DNA from: Adiantum capillus-veneris
Taxonomy: Eukaryota > Streptophyta > Polypodiopsida > Polypodiales > Pteridaceae
Assembly (NCBI GenBank): GCA_014529385.2
Contig: CM043962.1
Span: forward strand, 39,550,098 to 39,614,097
DNA length: 64,000 nt
Direction: 5' to 3'
Shown here one piece after another: positions 12,762 through 23,498 of this stretch. Numbering within the stretch: the stretch's first letter is position 1; every line of letters starts with the position of its first letter. A program made the position numbers and the translations under genes. The notes beneath the pieces are model-generated. The model was not told the origin of the DNA. It made no database searches and saw only the letters and a list, made by a program, of their open reading frames with translations.

Positions 12762-12795
12762 GGGGGGGGGGACGGGGGGGGGGGGGGGGGGGGGG
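12762..12795 (+). repeat. Poly-G tract (G10-AC-G22)
   Basis: Ten Gs, AC, then twenty-two Gs directly follow the decayed integrase of RT-2. The position is where a polypurine tract would sit, and expansion of such a tract is one explanation. It has strong G-quadruplex potential and is also a likely place for sequencing or assembly error. Confidence 0.8.
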
Positions 12796-12820
12796 TTTAC
12801 TATGTATAATTTTTTTATAG

Positions 12821-13052
12821 TGCGAGCGTTCAAGGATGTTTTCTAAAAATCCTTATCTATGAGCTTTTGATAAATAAAATACACCCCTTATTTAAAAGGT
12901 ATTCCTAATGGATTCAAGAAATATAAAAGGTATTCCTAATTCAAAGATTCCCTTATAAATTGTTCATATTGTGTGCGTTCAAGGGTGAGTTCTAAAAATA
13001 CTTATCTATGAATTGTTGATAAATAAAATACACCCCTTACTTAAAAGGTATT
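12821..13052. repeat. Direct repeat pair (~82 bp units)
   Basis: 12,821-12,904 and 12,971-13,052 share GCGTTCAAGG, TTCTAAAAAT, CTTATCTATGA, TTGATAAATAAAATACACCC and TTAAAAGGTATT in the same order. The 66 bases between them hold a third partial TAAAAGGTATTCCTAAT. They lie exactly between the RT-2 remnant and RT-3, so they may be LTR or leader remnants of either element. Confidence 0.7.
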
Positions 13053-13084
13053 ATATGGATAAAATTCATATTATTGTTGAATTG

Positions 13085-14157
13085 CCTAGACGACAACAGT
13101 CAAATGGATTCAAGCTATCATGGGACATTGTGGATATTACAAATGATTCATTTACATGTACGCTACAATGGAAAAACCCATGTACAGCTTGAATACACTC
13201 TTTGAATGGACTGATGAGTGTGAAGAATCCTTCATGATGCTAAAGCAAGCTCTCACTTCAACCCCAATATTGAAAGCACCAGATTGGAATAAGATATTCC
13301 ACATAGATGTAGATGCTTCTAATTTATCCATTGGGTGTATACTAGCTCAATTAGGAGACAGAAAAATTGATTTTCCTATTTTTTATGCTAATAGACAGTT
13401 GAATGTGGCAGAGAAAAACGATACAACCACCGAAAGGGAAGGATTAGGAATGATCTATGCCATAAGAAAGTATAGAAATTACCTATTAGCCAACAAATTG
13501 GTGTTCTTTGTGGACCACCAAGCCTTATTGTACTTGGTCAACAAGCCATACAACACAGAAGAATAGTGAGATGGTTCATCATTCTTTTGGAATTTGATTT
13601 CATTGTAGTTGTGAAAAAGGACACCACTCACCAAAGAGCAGATCATTTATCAAGGATTATTTTAGGTGAACCACCAAAGGGAGTAGACGATGATCTACGA
13701 GATGCATATCTGCTCTTTGTGGAAATGATACCCCAATGGTCAGAAAATATGGTATCACTGATGACCATAGCTCAAGTGGATTTGCAGATATCGCTTTCTA
13801 TTACAACAAATTGATTGAGAAATCAACAATGTATGAATTACTAACTGGAAGGCTATACAAAAAAATCGAGATGGAATATTGCTTTGTGTATTAATCTTGA
13901 GGAGAAAACCCAACACCTAACTCAATAACATATTACCATAGTGGAACTTCACTTCATGGAAGACCAAACTATGCAACGGATCTTGAGACTTGGAGTATTT
14001 TGGCCAACCATGAGGAGTGATGTTCACTCATTTGTAAGAAAATGTCCTCAATGCTAGAAACAAGCATGCATACCTCATGTGACATTGTTCCAAATATCAC
14101 TTATTCCTAAGTGGAGTAACTATCCAGTTACTTACTTACAGGCCGAACATTCCTAAG
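13085..14157 (+). pseudogene. RT-3: RT C-terminus, RNase H and linker (Tat-like gypsy)
   Basis: 13,085-13,720 reads as the RT connection and RNase H of a plant gypsy element: GHCGYY, FEWTDECEESF, LKQALTSTPILKAPDW, then IDVDASNLSIGCILAQ, TTEREGLGMIYA, FFVDHQALLYLVNKP and HQRADHLSRI. D and E residues of RNase H are visible (VDASN, TEREGL, VDHQAL, RADHL). A frameshift at ~13,560 separates KPYNTEE from RWFIILLEF. The linker 13,720-14,157 has further stops. The 5' part of the element (LTR, gag, most of RT) is absent. Confidence 0.85.
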
Positions 14158-14456
14158 GATATGAGTAAACACCGCCAAAGAGCAATTGAAACTAAAGCAA
14201 GAGACTATGCTCTATTGGAAACCAATTGTATAGAAGAGGGAAGCATCAACATATGCATCTTTGTGCAAATGAAGATGAATATATTTCCATTATAGAACAA
14301 GCACATGATGGATTAGCTGGAGGTCACTTTTCTAGTGAAACCACCGCGAGAGAAATCTTGATGGCAGGCATATGGTGGCCAACACTTTTTGCAGATGCCA
14401 AAGAATATGTTCAAAGGTGTGATGCAGTCAATGAGCAAAAATGCCAACCCGTATAG
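14158..14456 (+). pseudogene. RT-3 integrase N-terminal zinc-binding region
   Basis: Contains the H2C2-type integrase entry domain: HDGLAGGHFSSETT, then ILMAGIWWPTLFADAKEYVQRCD. Both His and the first Cys are present, but the second Cys (normally in CDACQ) reads CDAVN, so zinc binding is probably lost. The reading frame changes near 14,224 and again at 14,441. Confidence 0.85.
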
Positions 14457-15085
14457 ATAGCATGCATTTAAGACCAATGATGGGGGCTAGACATTTTGCA
14501 AAATGGGGAGTAGATTTTGTCAGGCCAATACAACCACCAAATTATAGAACCCAAGCTCAATATATCATTCTAGCTACGGACTATTTGACCAAGTGGGCAG
14601 TGGCTAAGGCAACCCAAAATAATGATGCCAGAACCACAGCCGCATTCTTGTATGAGAATGTGTTCACAAGATATGGACTGCCAATAGAAATTTTTAGTAA
14701 TAGGGGAACTCGTTTCCTCAATGAGGTAATTGAGTATCTGCTTAATGAATTTATAGTCATTCATAACAAATCATCTTCCTATCATCCACAAGAAAACGTA
14801 CAAGCTGAGCACACGAATAAAATTCCTAGCTCGGTACTAACTAAAGTGGTTAGTTCAGGACGAACCGATTGGGAAATGAATCTCCATGCCTCTCTATGGG
14901 CTTATAGAGTTTCATTCAAGAACGCTTTAAATGCTACACCCTTTAACCTTGTTCATGGTCTTGATGCCATACTGCCAATAGAATTTCTATTACCAACACT
15001 AAGTGTAGCTAAGGATCTTGAGTGGATCGGACATGAATTTTCAGAGAGGATTGAAGATTTAGAAATCTTGATGAGAAAAGGCTAA
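14441..15085 (+). pseudogene. RT-3 integrase catalytic core
   Basis: A 214-codon open frame covering the integrase core (rve fold): FAKWGVDFVRPIQ, ATDYLTKWAVAKAT, FTRYGLPIEIFSNRGTRF, SSYHPQENVQAEHTNKI, LWAYRVSFKNA and the downstream FNLVHGLDAILPIEF. The DDE triad is damaged: the second Asp, expected in SD[NQ]G, is Asn (SNRG). The first Asp and the final Glu (QAEHTN) remain. It would insert element cDNA into the genome; this copy should be inactive. Confidence 0.9.
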
Positions 15086-15408
15086 TAGATGTATCTCACA
15101 TCTATGCACAAAAGAGGAAACAAAAACAGTTTTTTGATTCCCATCTAGTCACAAAAATCTCCAAAAAAGGGGACTTAGTTTTAGTCTACTCCCTTAAACA
15201 ACACATTCCCAAGGTTAAGAAAAAGAGAAATAGACCATTTATCATTGAAGATGTATCCCCAAGTGGAGCAGTTAAGTTGTCCACTCTAGATGGTGAAGCA
15301 ATGGCTAATTGGATTAGTGGATGTCGTTTAAAGAAGTACAATTTGCCACTAACCAATGAACTGCTAGAAAAGATGCATGCAACAAAGCAAAGAAAGATGA
15401 AACGATAA
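15086..15408 (+). pseudogene. RT-3 integrase C-terminal module
   Basis: In a new frame the integrase tail is readable: VTKISKKGDLVLVYSL, then NRPFIIEDVSPSGAVKL, LDGEAMANWISGCRLKKY and ELLEKMHATKQRK. This is the gypsy GPY/F-type C-terminal module. The frame ends at TAA 15,406-15,408, and sequence of the same frame continues open directly after it. Confidence 0.8.
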
Positions 15409-16191
15409 CAAGTGATTGATGAAGCTCAAGAGGAAGTTCAGCTTAGAGTACTCAAAGGGAAAGCTCCTCTCAAAAATCAACAAATACCTATTCCCATCAA
15501 CACTCTGGAACTAGATGAACGACTATGGGAATTACAGAAGGGTGCAGTGTCAACGGATGATGAATGGTTAGATGGAATGGACCTTCACATCAAAGTACAA
15601 CTAAAAAATCATATCACAAATGCATTGGTCGATACAGGAGCTCGAGTAAATGCAGTCAGTTATTCCACGTACAAGAAAGCAACGGATCAGTCTTTGACAT
15701 CACGAATATTGGCTATTAAAGGATGCAACAAGAACCCAACACCGGCATTGGGAGTAGTCAATTTAAATGTGATAGTGCATGGATGTTCATACCCTCATCA
15801 GTTTGTATGCTTACCAGATGAACACATGAATGAAACAATGATTATTGTAATCTCATGGATGCGGACGTACAAGGTAGTACCAGATTGGGATACTAATCAA
15901 ATCAAGCTATCACCTAAAGGCGGACAACTCATTGTTCCAATTGCACCAAGCAAAGAAGAATGGAAAGAGATTACCGGCAAACCAAACCACAAAGCAATCA
16001 ATCTTCTCCATCCTATAGATAAGCAAATGCTACAAGTAGCATGCAAGAAGTCAGGCATAGCTGGGTACCAAAAGTACAACTCAAGGACAAGCCCTTTCAA
16101 TATTGGGTGCCCAAAACATCATCTACTGCACCAAATAAGGTTCCAAGGTTTGAGACACAAAGAAGAGAATCTTCGAGCACGGAACCTATAA
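15409..16191 (+). CDS. RT-3 retropepsin-like ORF downstream of integrase
   Basis: An open frame of ~260 codons in the same frame as the integrase tail, separated from it only by one TAA. Near residues 70-170 it reads like a retroviral-type aspartic protease: ALVDTGARVNAVSY (D-T-G active site), a long middle, then PDWDTNQIKL. The usual order in plant gypsy elements puts protease before RT, so a protease after integrase is out of place. The end overlaps, in another frame, a segment with WVPK motifs (16,041-16,367). A second protease, a rearranged element, or a domain with a different role are all possible. Confidence 0.6.
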   Translation, partial: QVIDEAQEEVQLRVLKGKAPLKNQQIPIPINTLELDERLWELQKGAVSTDDEWLDGMDLHIKVQLKNHITNALVDTGARVNAVSYSTYKKATDQSLTSRILAIKGCNKNPTPALGVVNLNVIVHGCSYPHQFVCLPDEHMNETMIIVISWMRTYKVVPDWDTNQIKLSPKGGQLIVPIAPSKEEWKEITGKPNHKAINLLHPIDKQMLQVACKKSGIAGYQKYNSRTSPFNIGCPKHHLLHQIRFQGLRHKEENLRARNL

Positions 16192-16367
16192 CAAGATGGA
16201 TTTGGAGGAAAAAGGAGCACTTATCTTCTCCGCAAACTGTAACATTGATGAAGCAGTGGAGAGTTAAGTCTCAAAACACTCAACCACAACATTTCATCAA
16301 AGAAAAACCAAGAAAGACCATATTAGGTAAAGTGGGAAAATCCCAATTCCCAAATTGGACAGCTTAA
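16041..16367 (+). pseudogene. RT-3 tail with WVPK motifs
   Basis: In this frame two WVPK motifs appear close together (HSWVPKVQLKDKPFQYWVPK), followed by a Ser/Lys/Arg-rich tail with ITRWIWRKKEHL, ending at a stop at 16,367. The same W-[VI]-P-K motif occurs four times in the protease ORF of RT-5. The frame differs from that of the retropepsin-like ORF, so a frameshift lies near 16,050. Role unknown. The 150 bases after the stop hold no gene. Confidence 0.55.
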
Positions 16368-16515
16368 TTTCAATATATCATGTACAAGATGTTGATGTTT
16401 TGTACTAGACTAAACATTTGAAAAATTATGGTTTTGGGTGGTTTCACCATCAAGAGACTAGTACATTGATTCCATTTTCATTGTTTATACTCTATTGTCC
16501 TACCTACAACTTATC

Positions 16516-17849
16516 TTAACACTAGAATGGTAACAGGACACTTTTATGTCCTTGGACACTTTTGTGTCCTGTTAAGTGACCATTTTGCTTGAATTATTTG
16601 AAGAGTATGAAAATGAATTTCTAGGTGCTATATATCCACAAAGTTGCCTTATGAGCTGAAAAAAACTTAGCATTTTTTTTTGAGTATCGATCTCACCATT
16701 AACCTTACTCTTGCACAACATTTTTGAACCTAAACTGTGTGAAAAACGGGTCCTGTTTTTTGGCCTTTTTTCAATTTTTGGCAACTATACCACTCTAAAC
16801 TTCATGTTTGTGAGGTTTAGATGGCTAGAGGTTAGGCCTTCATAGTTCTCAACATGCTTTGATGCTTGTAGGGAAAGCTAAGTGTTAAAATTGAAAGTTA
16901 TGACGAATTTATAAGAATTGCATAATCCTGTTTTTTGGCCAAAATTAGCACTTTTATGATTTTTTTGGTGGCTTTCTTGATATCCAAATTCAATTTTGAT
17001 TGTGTAAGTGTAATGTATAACATAAAGCTAATCTTCCTTGAGTTTTGGGGGACCTAATATTCTATATAGCATAGTATATGATGATGGTTGAGTTTTTTGA
17101 TTGCTGAAGAATACGATACATTTTAGAGTAGCAAGCATAACTTTCTCAATATTGCTAGTTTCTTAGGCCAATTGTGTGTATTTTGTAGGTAGTAACCATA
17201 TCTAATCATAGACTAAAAACTTGGCTAGATATTGAGTAGTTTTTATGGGTTTCTAGAGGTCATAATGCTAAACCCAGTTTTTTCATGTTTGTTGTATTTA
17301 GCACTTTATCATTGCAACCAAGGTTCCAATTATAAGAGATCCATTATCCTTTTGACATGCTCCATGGCTCCTTTTGAATCCAAAGGCCCAAAGGAAACTA
17401 AGAAAACATGTATATGAGTGTGACTATAGAATCTTTGATGATAGGTCTGCAGAATGACAAAAATGCAACTTTTTTGTACCTATTTTTTTTTACCAAAAAA
17501 AATTAGTGAGGTAAAATCAACCATATGTTTTGGTCACCAACCCATTGAAGCTAACGGGGCATTTTATCTCATGTCCTACAAAAATCCCCAGTCTTATTTA
17601 TATGCAATCAACCGTAAGAAATTGCAGTTTTGGGCAAAATGCACTGGTCCATCAACTTTGGAGGCTTGTAGTGACCAAGGGATAAGAAAAATTACAAGTT
17701 TCTCATTTTTTCCATATGTAGTAGTTATTGAACTATAAGCTCATGAAAGGATTTTTCAAAATGAGTGGATCTACTATGGTTTTGGAATTTTTTTCCAAAA
17801 CCCTGAAAGGACACTTTTATGTCCTGTTAGGTTACCATTCTAGTGTTAA
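16516..17849. mobile_element. TTAA-flanked TIR element (piggyBac-like, non-autonomous candidate)
   Basis: Both ends carry the 15-bp inverted repeat CACTAGAATGGTAAC (16,520-16,534; reverse complement at 17,831-17,845). Each is flanked by TTAA (16,516-16,519 and 17,846-17,849). Just inside each end is a palindromic block (GGACACTTTTATGTCC and its reverse complement). TTAA target duplications with ends of the CxCTAGAA kind are typical of piggyBac elements. The 1.3-kb interior has no transposase ORF; it repeats CCTGTTTTTTGGCC twice. The alternative is CACTA, whose ends also start CACTA, but the 3-bp flanks (TAA and TTA) do not match. Confidence 0.65.
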
Positions 17850-18881
17850 CATGGAGACATTGGTTTGAAGGCCCACAACTTGTTCAAGCTAAGGTCAAAT
17901 GGAGTATCTGAATTTTTAATTCAAGGTCCACCACTTGTCCAAGCTAGCACCCATTGAGAAATAAACCCACTTGTGCATGACATCAAAGCAACACACACCT
18001 CTAATCTAGAAATTCTTCACTTAAGGTACGAGCCATTTATAAAATGTGTAGCAAATGTCAATTGCAACATAGGAAGGCTAGTTTCAAGGTGCATTTGTCT
18101 AAGATAGGCTATGGAGGAATGCAAAGTTTACTTCTTATCTAAGCTACAGTTAGTGAAAGGTAAGCAAACATGTTTACATAAAAATTTCTCTAAGTTCTTC
18201 TCCATTGCACATAGAAGGTTTAATTTGAAGTTCAAGAAATTATCCTAAAAACATATATAGTGAAATAAATTCTACCCACAAGAAAACATTAAATATGTTA
18301 TTTCATAACAAATTGGAGAAGTTAACGTCCAGAAGCATCCAATTATGCATAGACCCTAATAAAGATATGCATGCATACATTGACATCTCAATACATGCAC
18401 TTAGACTCCATGGTTTTTCTCTCAGCATATTTTAGTTTCCAAAACTCCTTACATGGAGGATGTAAAATAACCATTCTTGATTCAAACATTTTTCTCCACA
18501 AACCAAGTCTCTCACACAATTCAAAGTCCATGATTTCTTTTCTCCCAATGCAAACAATTAGACTTTATATTTTTCCTTTCAGAGACTTGTAGGTTCTAAA
18601 ACTCTTTTATATGAAGGACAATAAAATAAATGTTTTAGGAAAACATGTGTGCCAAGACCAAGATATTTTTTGCACATCCAAGAATTCTCCATTCCATACT
18701 TGTAGGTTTATCTTGATATCAAACATAAGTTTCTCTTAGTTAAAAATGGATGCAGCCTTGATATGGAATGATATAGAATTGCTAAAGAACAAAACTAAAT
18801 ATTTTTAAATATATCATGATGAAGCACAACCATAATCTAGTAAAATGAGTCCCCAAAAACAAAGTGCAATCTAGAACTACA
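17850..18881. other. Non-coding flank with two satellite-core motifs
   Basis: No gene seen. At ~17,870-17,900 and ~17,923-17,950 it holds two copies of the motif around GGTCCACCACTTGTCCAAGC, the core of the 181-bp satellite found from 46.9 kb. The remainder is AT-rich. Confidence 0.5.
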
Positions 18882-19250
18882 TTGAAATCTCCTTAAACTT
18901 GAATCCACTCTAGTAATATAGTGAAGTCCCCTTAGACTAGGGTACAGTTGATCGGCACATTTTTGTTCTAAAGCAGGATGCTTTGTCATTACATTGGATT
19001 CTCCTTGTAATTGGATACACTCTAGTAATACATGGAAGTCCTCTTAGAGTAGAGTTCACTCCATTACAAGTCCCTTAGAATAGAGCACGATCCATCACAT
19101 AGGATTCTCCTTATAATAGTATACACTTGAGTAATACGTGGAAGTCCCCTTAGAGAAGGGTGCACTCCATGTACAAATAATCTTATTTATAATAGGATAC
19201 CCTGTAGAATACATGCAAGTCCCCTTAGAGTAGGGTGCACTCCATGCAAG
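18882..19250. repeat. Degenerate ~80-110-bp tandem repeat, about four units
   Basis: Units share the order GGATTCTCCTT...ATAC(A/C)CT...AGTAATAC...GGAAGTCCCCTTAGAGTAGGGTGCACTCCAT. The clearest units start near 18,886, 18,996, 19,101 and 19,178. They diverge by many substitutions. They lie just downstream of the last exon of the minus-strand gene. Confidence 0.65.
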
Positions 19251-19377
19251 TGTTCATCAAATTGACACATCTTTTTTTTAAATAACCTTTGAATTATATA
19301 GTAATACAAATACACATCATACTAAAAGGACATCATCTGGCCATAAAAAGGATCATTGTCAACCTTCTTTAATGTTA

Positions 19378-20134
19378 TCACCTTGACACGTACACATGAA
19401 GGACATGATTTGTCTCAAGATCACTATACTGATTTACAATTGTGTTATGGGTATAATCTCTCTTGTCACTTGCATACAACCATCCAAGTAACCATGGAAT
19501 AATTGTTTCTTGCAAGAATCTTTGAATCTGCTTAGGTGTTTTTCTCCACATCTTTGGAAATATAAGATATGTTCCTAGCATATTCCACATCATCCTATAT
19601 GGACTATCATCGAAAATCAAAGTATTCTTTGCATCCAAGTCCGAAAAGATCTTCCAAATATCACTCAAGTTTTTATGATAAACCCTTCTAAATCCTAACA
19701 TGATGTTTGGATTTTGGCAACACTTATTACTCATAAAGATCTTGAACTTGCTATAATTCTTTTGGAAACATTTTTGTGTGATGTGTTGCACTCTTGTTAG
19801 GTTATAGCAACTCCATATCCACAGCTCAAAGTATTCACCACAGAAATCCAAAAGTATTTCTGTGTCTAAGCGCACCGCATGATAAACTTCATCTTTGTCC
19901 TCCACAAGACACATGTGTTGAGCCCAAGATGGCATATAATCTCCATGTTTTGTTTCAACTGTCTTCAAAAGCAATCCTTCAAGTTCCAAAACAATCACTC
20001 TTTTGATATTCTTGACAGGAAGTGGCAGGTGACAAGGAGGTGATTGATATATACAACAAGGCCTTGCATGAGGTTCGTTGGGTGCTTCAAATCATGTCTA
20101 TAGATAGTCGACCCACTTTCTTGTAGTGATGACT
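19378..20134 (-). pseudogene. DGQH-NIF gene, exon 4: second NIF/FCP1-like phosphatase domain
   Basis: Minus-strand coding sequence with the layout of the NLI-interacting-factor/FCP1-like HAD phosphatase domain: NIKRVIVLELEGLLLK (catalytic loop), FCGEYFELWIWSC (around the W-S motif), and LIFDDSPYRMM (the DDSPY motif). In active enzymes the first loop is DxDx[TV]; here both Asp are Glu (ELEG), so phosphatase activity is doubtful. The exon probably starts at 20,134 or 20,132 after an AG; the latter matches the phase left by exon 3. In-frame TAG (20,098-20,100) and TGA (20,092-20,094) lie near the exon start. The frame ends at TGA 19,378. Confidence 0.7.
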
Positions 20135-20757
20135 CTGCAATTGAAAAACAAGAAATTTATTATGTTTCAAAGATACAAATAGTTTCTACATTTTCTACAT
20201 TGTGGTATTATTAGATGCCAAAGTCCATATTCAACTTCCTCATTGCTATAAACAAATCCCAATTGAAACCTTACAAAGCTTCACCATTTCTCCAAGCTAT
20301 GCTTCTTTGAAGCATGGAGAAAAGTAACGTCTACCACCTCGCTAGGCTAGGCTCCACTATGAATGAGAAAAAAGTAAGATCTACCATAGGTCCAAACTAG
20401 GATTGATGATGACGGGTCTCTTGTTTCAAAGTCTACCACTTGTCCAAGCTACACTTCATGCAATATAGTGGTGGATAGCTAGACTGGATTGGGAATGGGA
20501 GAAAAGGTGCAAGGTCCACCACCTATCCAACCTCTTAGGCTCTTTGTTAAATGTTTTCCTTCTCACTACATGCAAGACTTGTGATATGTTTCCCATGAGG
20601 GGCTTTACCAAAAGGTCCATCACCTGTCCAAGCTTGCTCCATGGAATATCTAGAGATTTTTTTTTTGAGACCTGCAAGAAGAAACAAAAAGAAAAATTTG
20701 ATACCATGAACATGTATATTCAAGTATGTGAAACAAGGTTCATGTCATAAAAGGTAC
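20135..20757 (-). other. Intron 3, 3' part (left of the RT-4 insertion)
   Basis: Non-coding sequence between exon 4 and RT-4. On the plus strand it holds several relatives of the satellite core: ~20,432-20,455, ~20,511-20,532 and ~20,608-20,635 (GTCCACCACCTATCCAACC type), with weaker ones near 20,280-20,400. It ends in GTAC (20,754-20,757), the left target-site duplication of RT-4. Confidence 0.6.
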
Positions 20758-23419
20758 TGATAGCCATTTTTTGGCTCTCTGTAATTGCCATAGTGAGTTA
20801 TCTCACCCTATCAAATCACTCAAACACTGTGGTTACCCTCACCCTTTCACTGTATATAGGTGCGTGTGAGCTAGGGGACTTTTCCCATATCTCCTTACTA
20901 AAATAAAAAACCCTCAATTAGCTAGTCATTGGGCTAGTTGAGCCAAAAAAATAAAAAATATAAAAAATATAAGTATATTATGGCCCATGCGTATGTAAAT
21001 ATTTCTTTGTATATATGGCCTAAATAAAAGATTTTTTCATAATTATTTTGGTTTTTATTTAAATATTTCTACCTAGGTGTGTGTTATTTATGCTCTGTAC
21101 ATTGCCTCACCATTACCACAATTTTTCTTACCATTTTTCATACTCTTTATTCCATATAGAAATATTTTCATGTAAGATTCTCTTATATTTAGTGTAACTC
21201 CACCCCAACAAAAATCCAAAAAAACTAGTTATATTTATGTGTATATTTTTTCACTATCGTGATTTTTCCCTTCCTACATCTATTTTGTTTTTTTTCTAAA
21301 AAATTAGAACACCAAAAATATTTATCTTTTTATGATAGCCTCATAATGAGAGAGATTTCTTTTGACCCCTTTATATTTTTTCCACTTATATTATTTATAT
21401 TTGACATGTACATATTTTAAACCCCTCAATATTTGATTTTCTTAGTTGTACTATTCACTTATATCATGATCTCAACAATATCTTCAATTATAGACCTACC
21501 AAATAAGGTCAAGGGTAGGTGGCATGCATACATACACTATGGAGGGCTCACTCTTGGAGGTATTCAAAGGAATCATCCAAAGAAGGACCCCACAAGGACT
21601 TTGTGAAGTGGAAAAAAAACAATCGGTTTTGCTGAATTTTTAAAGTTCACTTTCTCTCCGAATTTGAAAAGGTGATACAAACAAAAGTTGTAGCTTGTGG
21701 GCTGACCTTTTGCCTCAAATGTTTTCATATTTTTTTGAGCTACGAGCTGTGAGCTATGATTTTATTAGTGGACCCCAGTTTTCCCATGCTATGCAGCCAC
21801 ACTCTCTCTTCCACTTTATCATTTTCCTCTTTCACACACACTTCTCCACTCATCATCCCCACCTCTCTCACCACTCCTCTCTGCACCCTACTCACCTTCT
21901 CCTCAACCTTGAAGAATAAGAGAAACCATGGTGAACTCATACCTCCCACACACAATTCCATTCCAAAATTGACCACCTAGTCTCATTTTTCCTCCTCCAA
22001 ATTACCCATATCTATAAAAAAAACCACAAAATTCAGCCTCATCTCTTAAAAGACAGCATCATGGTGGTTGATTACTCAGCTTCAATTACCTTGTCTCTCA
22101 AGGAAGGTCAAGAGTAGAGAAAAAATGTACCGTCAAACCTAGTGGACCGTCAACAAGCGTCAAAATTGGCCCTACTCAAGACACTTGGAGCATCAACCTT
22201 GTAAGAAATACACCTTTTCTTACCTCTTAAGAGTTTTTCTTCCTTATTTGTATCCTACATGGATACTCCCATTTTAAATATCCAATTCCATTTGTAAATT
22301 AATACTAACTCTACTAACACTAACCCACTATGAAAAGTCCTATCACCTCCATTTCTCTCCTGTCTCTTTCCCCACCAACTTCTTGATAATTCCAAGCAAA
22401 AGAAATTAGATAAATTGCTGAAAATCTAACCCAACCATGGTTAGAGGAGTAACCCTAGCCTTCAAAATTGCTATAAAAAGAGGGTGTATCTAGCACAAAA
22501 AAGGGGAGAAGAAAGAGCACTATGCTATAGCTTGAGAAGCCAAGCTCAACCTCTTGAGAAGGAGCTCTTGAGTGGAATCTCATTGGCATTAGGCATATGT
22601 ATGTGTTGTATTAGGGGTGATTAGCAAGGGAACTCTATGCCATTGTAAGAGAGAGTGATCATTCAATTGAGAGTAGGAAATCCATCATTTCTCCTACTAG
22701 TGTAAGCCCAACATTTGCTGAATCAAGGAGGGTGAATTTGGACTAAGCATGGATACCTTGTCTCCCTTCCAACATGAAGTCATGGACAATAAGGATGTGT
22801 AAGTGTCTTGGTGTTTTATTTAAGTTCTTGATAGCTTGTCTCCGGGTATTGTTATCAATTTAGCCATAAATCCCACATGCTGTAAGAGGGCGACAGGGTG
22901 GAGAGGACTCCCCTGGCCTTAAGACAGTGATTGGGGTGGCTTTTTTCTTGTGATGTGTTGTGGTGTAATTTACTCAGGCTATGTTGAACAAATACTAATC
23001 TTACTTTGATTGGTCATGACAGATTTGTAAGAAGGCATTAGTGCAACAAGCACCCCCTTCCCCCTTCTCTCTCTTTCTTACATATATATATTTATGTTTG
23101 CTTGATCATTAACGATACACTTCAAAGCAGCCCGAGCACCATCTCTCTCTCTCTCTCGTGTTTTAGTGTGTGAGAGTGTTCCATTGGTGTTAGGGTTAGT
23201 GTAAATTCCTTGCTTGTTTGTGGGTTGCTCTAACGATTCTCCTCTTTTGCGTCCTAGTTCGCTCTTAAACAAGGTGGTGCCCCTTGTGTAGTTGGGATTT
23301 GGCTGTGGGTTTGTTGTTTTGGTTTGTGTTGTGTTGTGCCCCAGCCCCATTGAGCAGCATGGGAGCCTTGAAGGGTATCTAGAGGTTGCTCTTCTTGTTG
23401 CCCGCCCCGGACCGCTTCA
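20758..23419 (+). repeat. RT-4 5' LTR (~2.66 kb)
   Basis: Matches 39,151-41,858 along its length and, inverted, both LTRs of RT-6. It begins TGATAGCC and ends GCTTCA just before the primer site. Short ORFs inside recur in all four LTRs only because the LTR itself is conserved; I do not call them genes. It contains a short (TC)8 at 23,142-23,157, strongly expanded in the partner LTR. Confidence 0.92.
22472..22479 (+). promoter_or_regulatory. TATA box, RT-4 5' LTR
   Basis: TATAAAAA within GCTATAAAAAGAGGG, conserved as TATAAAAG in the other three LTRs (plus strand 40,859-40,866; minus strand 52,409-52,416 and 60,986-60,993). Transcription would start ~30 bases downstream, giving an R-U5 of ~0.9 kb. 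Confidence 0.6.
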
Positions 23420-23422
23420 AAT

Positions 23423-23439
23423 TGGTGCCCCCACTGAGG
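23423..23439 (+). promoter_or_regulatory. RT-4 primer binding site
   Basis: TGGTGCCCCCACTGAGG, three bases after the LTR edge. The same 17 bases occur in RT-6 (60,028-60,044, minus strand). I cannot name the primer tRNA with confidence. Confidence 0.8.
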
Positions 23440-23498
23440 AAAAAAACTCGTGTATGTTTTTGTGTAGGCTCAACCTTTAGCATAATCAAGTAGCTTGC

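Noticed and set aside
15412-16191. Envelope-like gene after integrase in RT-3
   Set aside because: No signal peptide or membrane span is visible, and the DTGA block points to a retropepsin-like domain instead.
16520-17845. CACTA (EnSpm) transposon
   Set aside because: The ends do start CACTA, but the 3-bp flanks differ (TAA and TTA), whereas TTAA matches on both sides.
20456-20713. 85-aa minus-strand ORF in intron 3
   Set aside because: Its peptide (LDRWWTL) comes from the satellite core motif, and it crosses a likely splice acceptor.
21695-21980. ORFs of 74-78 aa repeated in all four RT-4/RT-6 LTRs
   Set aside because: They recur because the LTRs are copies, they overlap on both strands, and their composition (Ser/Thr/His-rich from CT-rich DNA) is that of low-complexity sequence.
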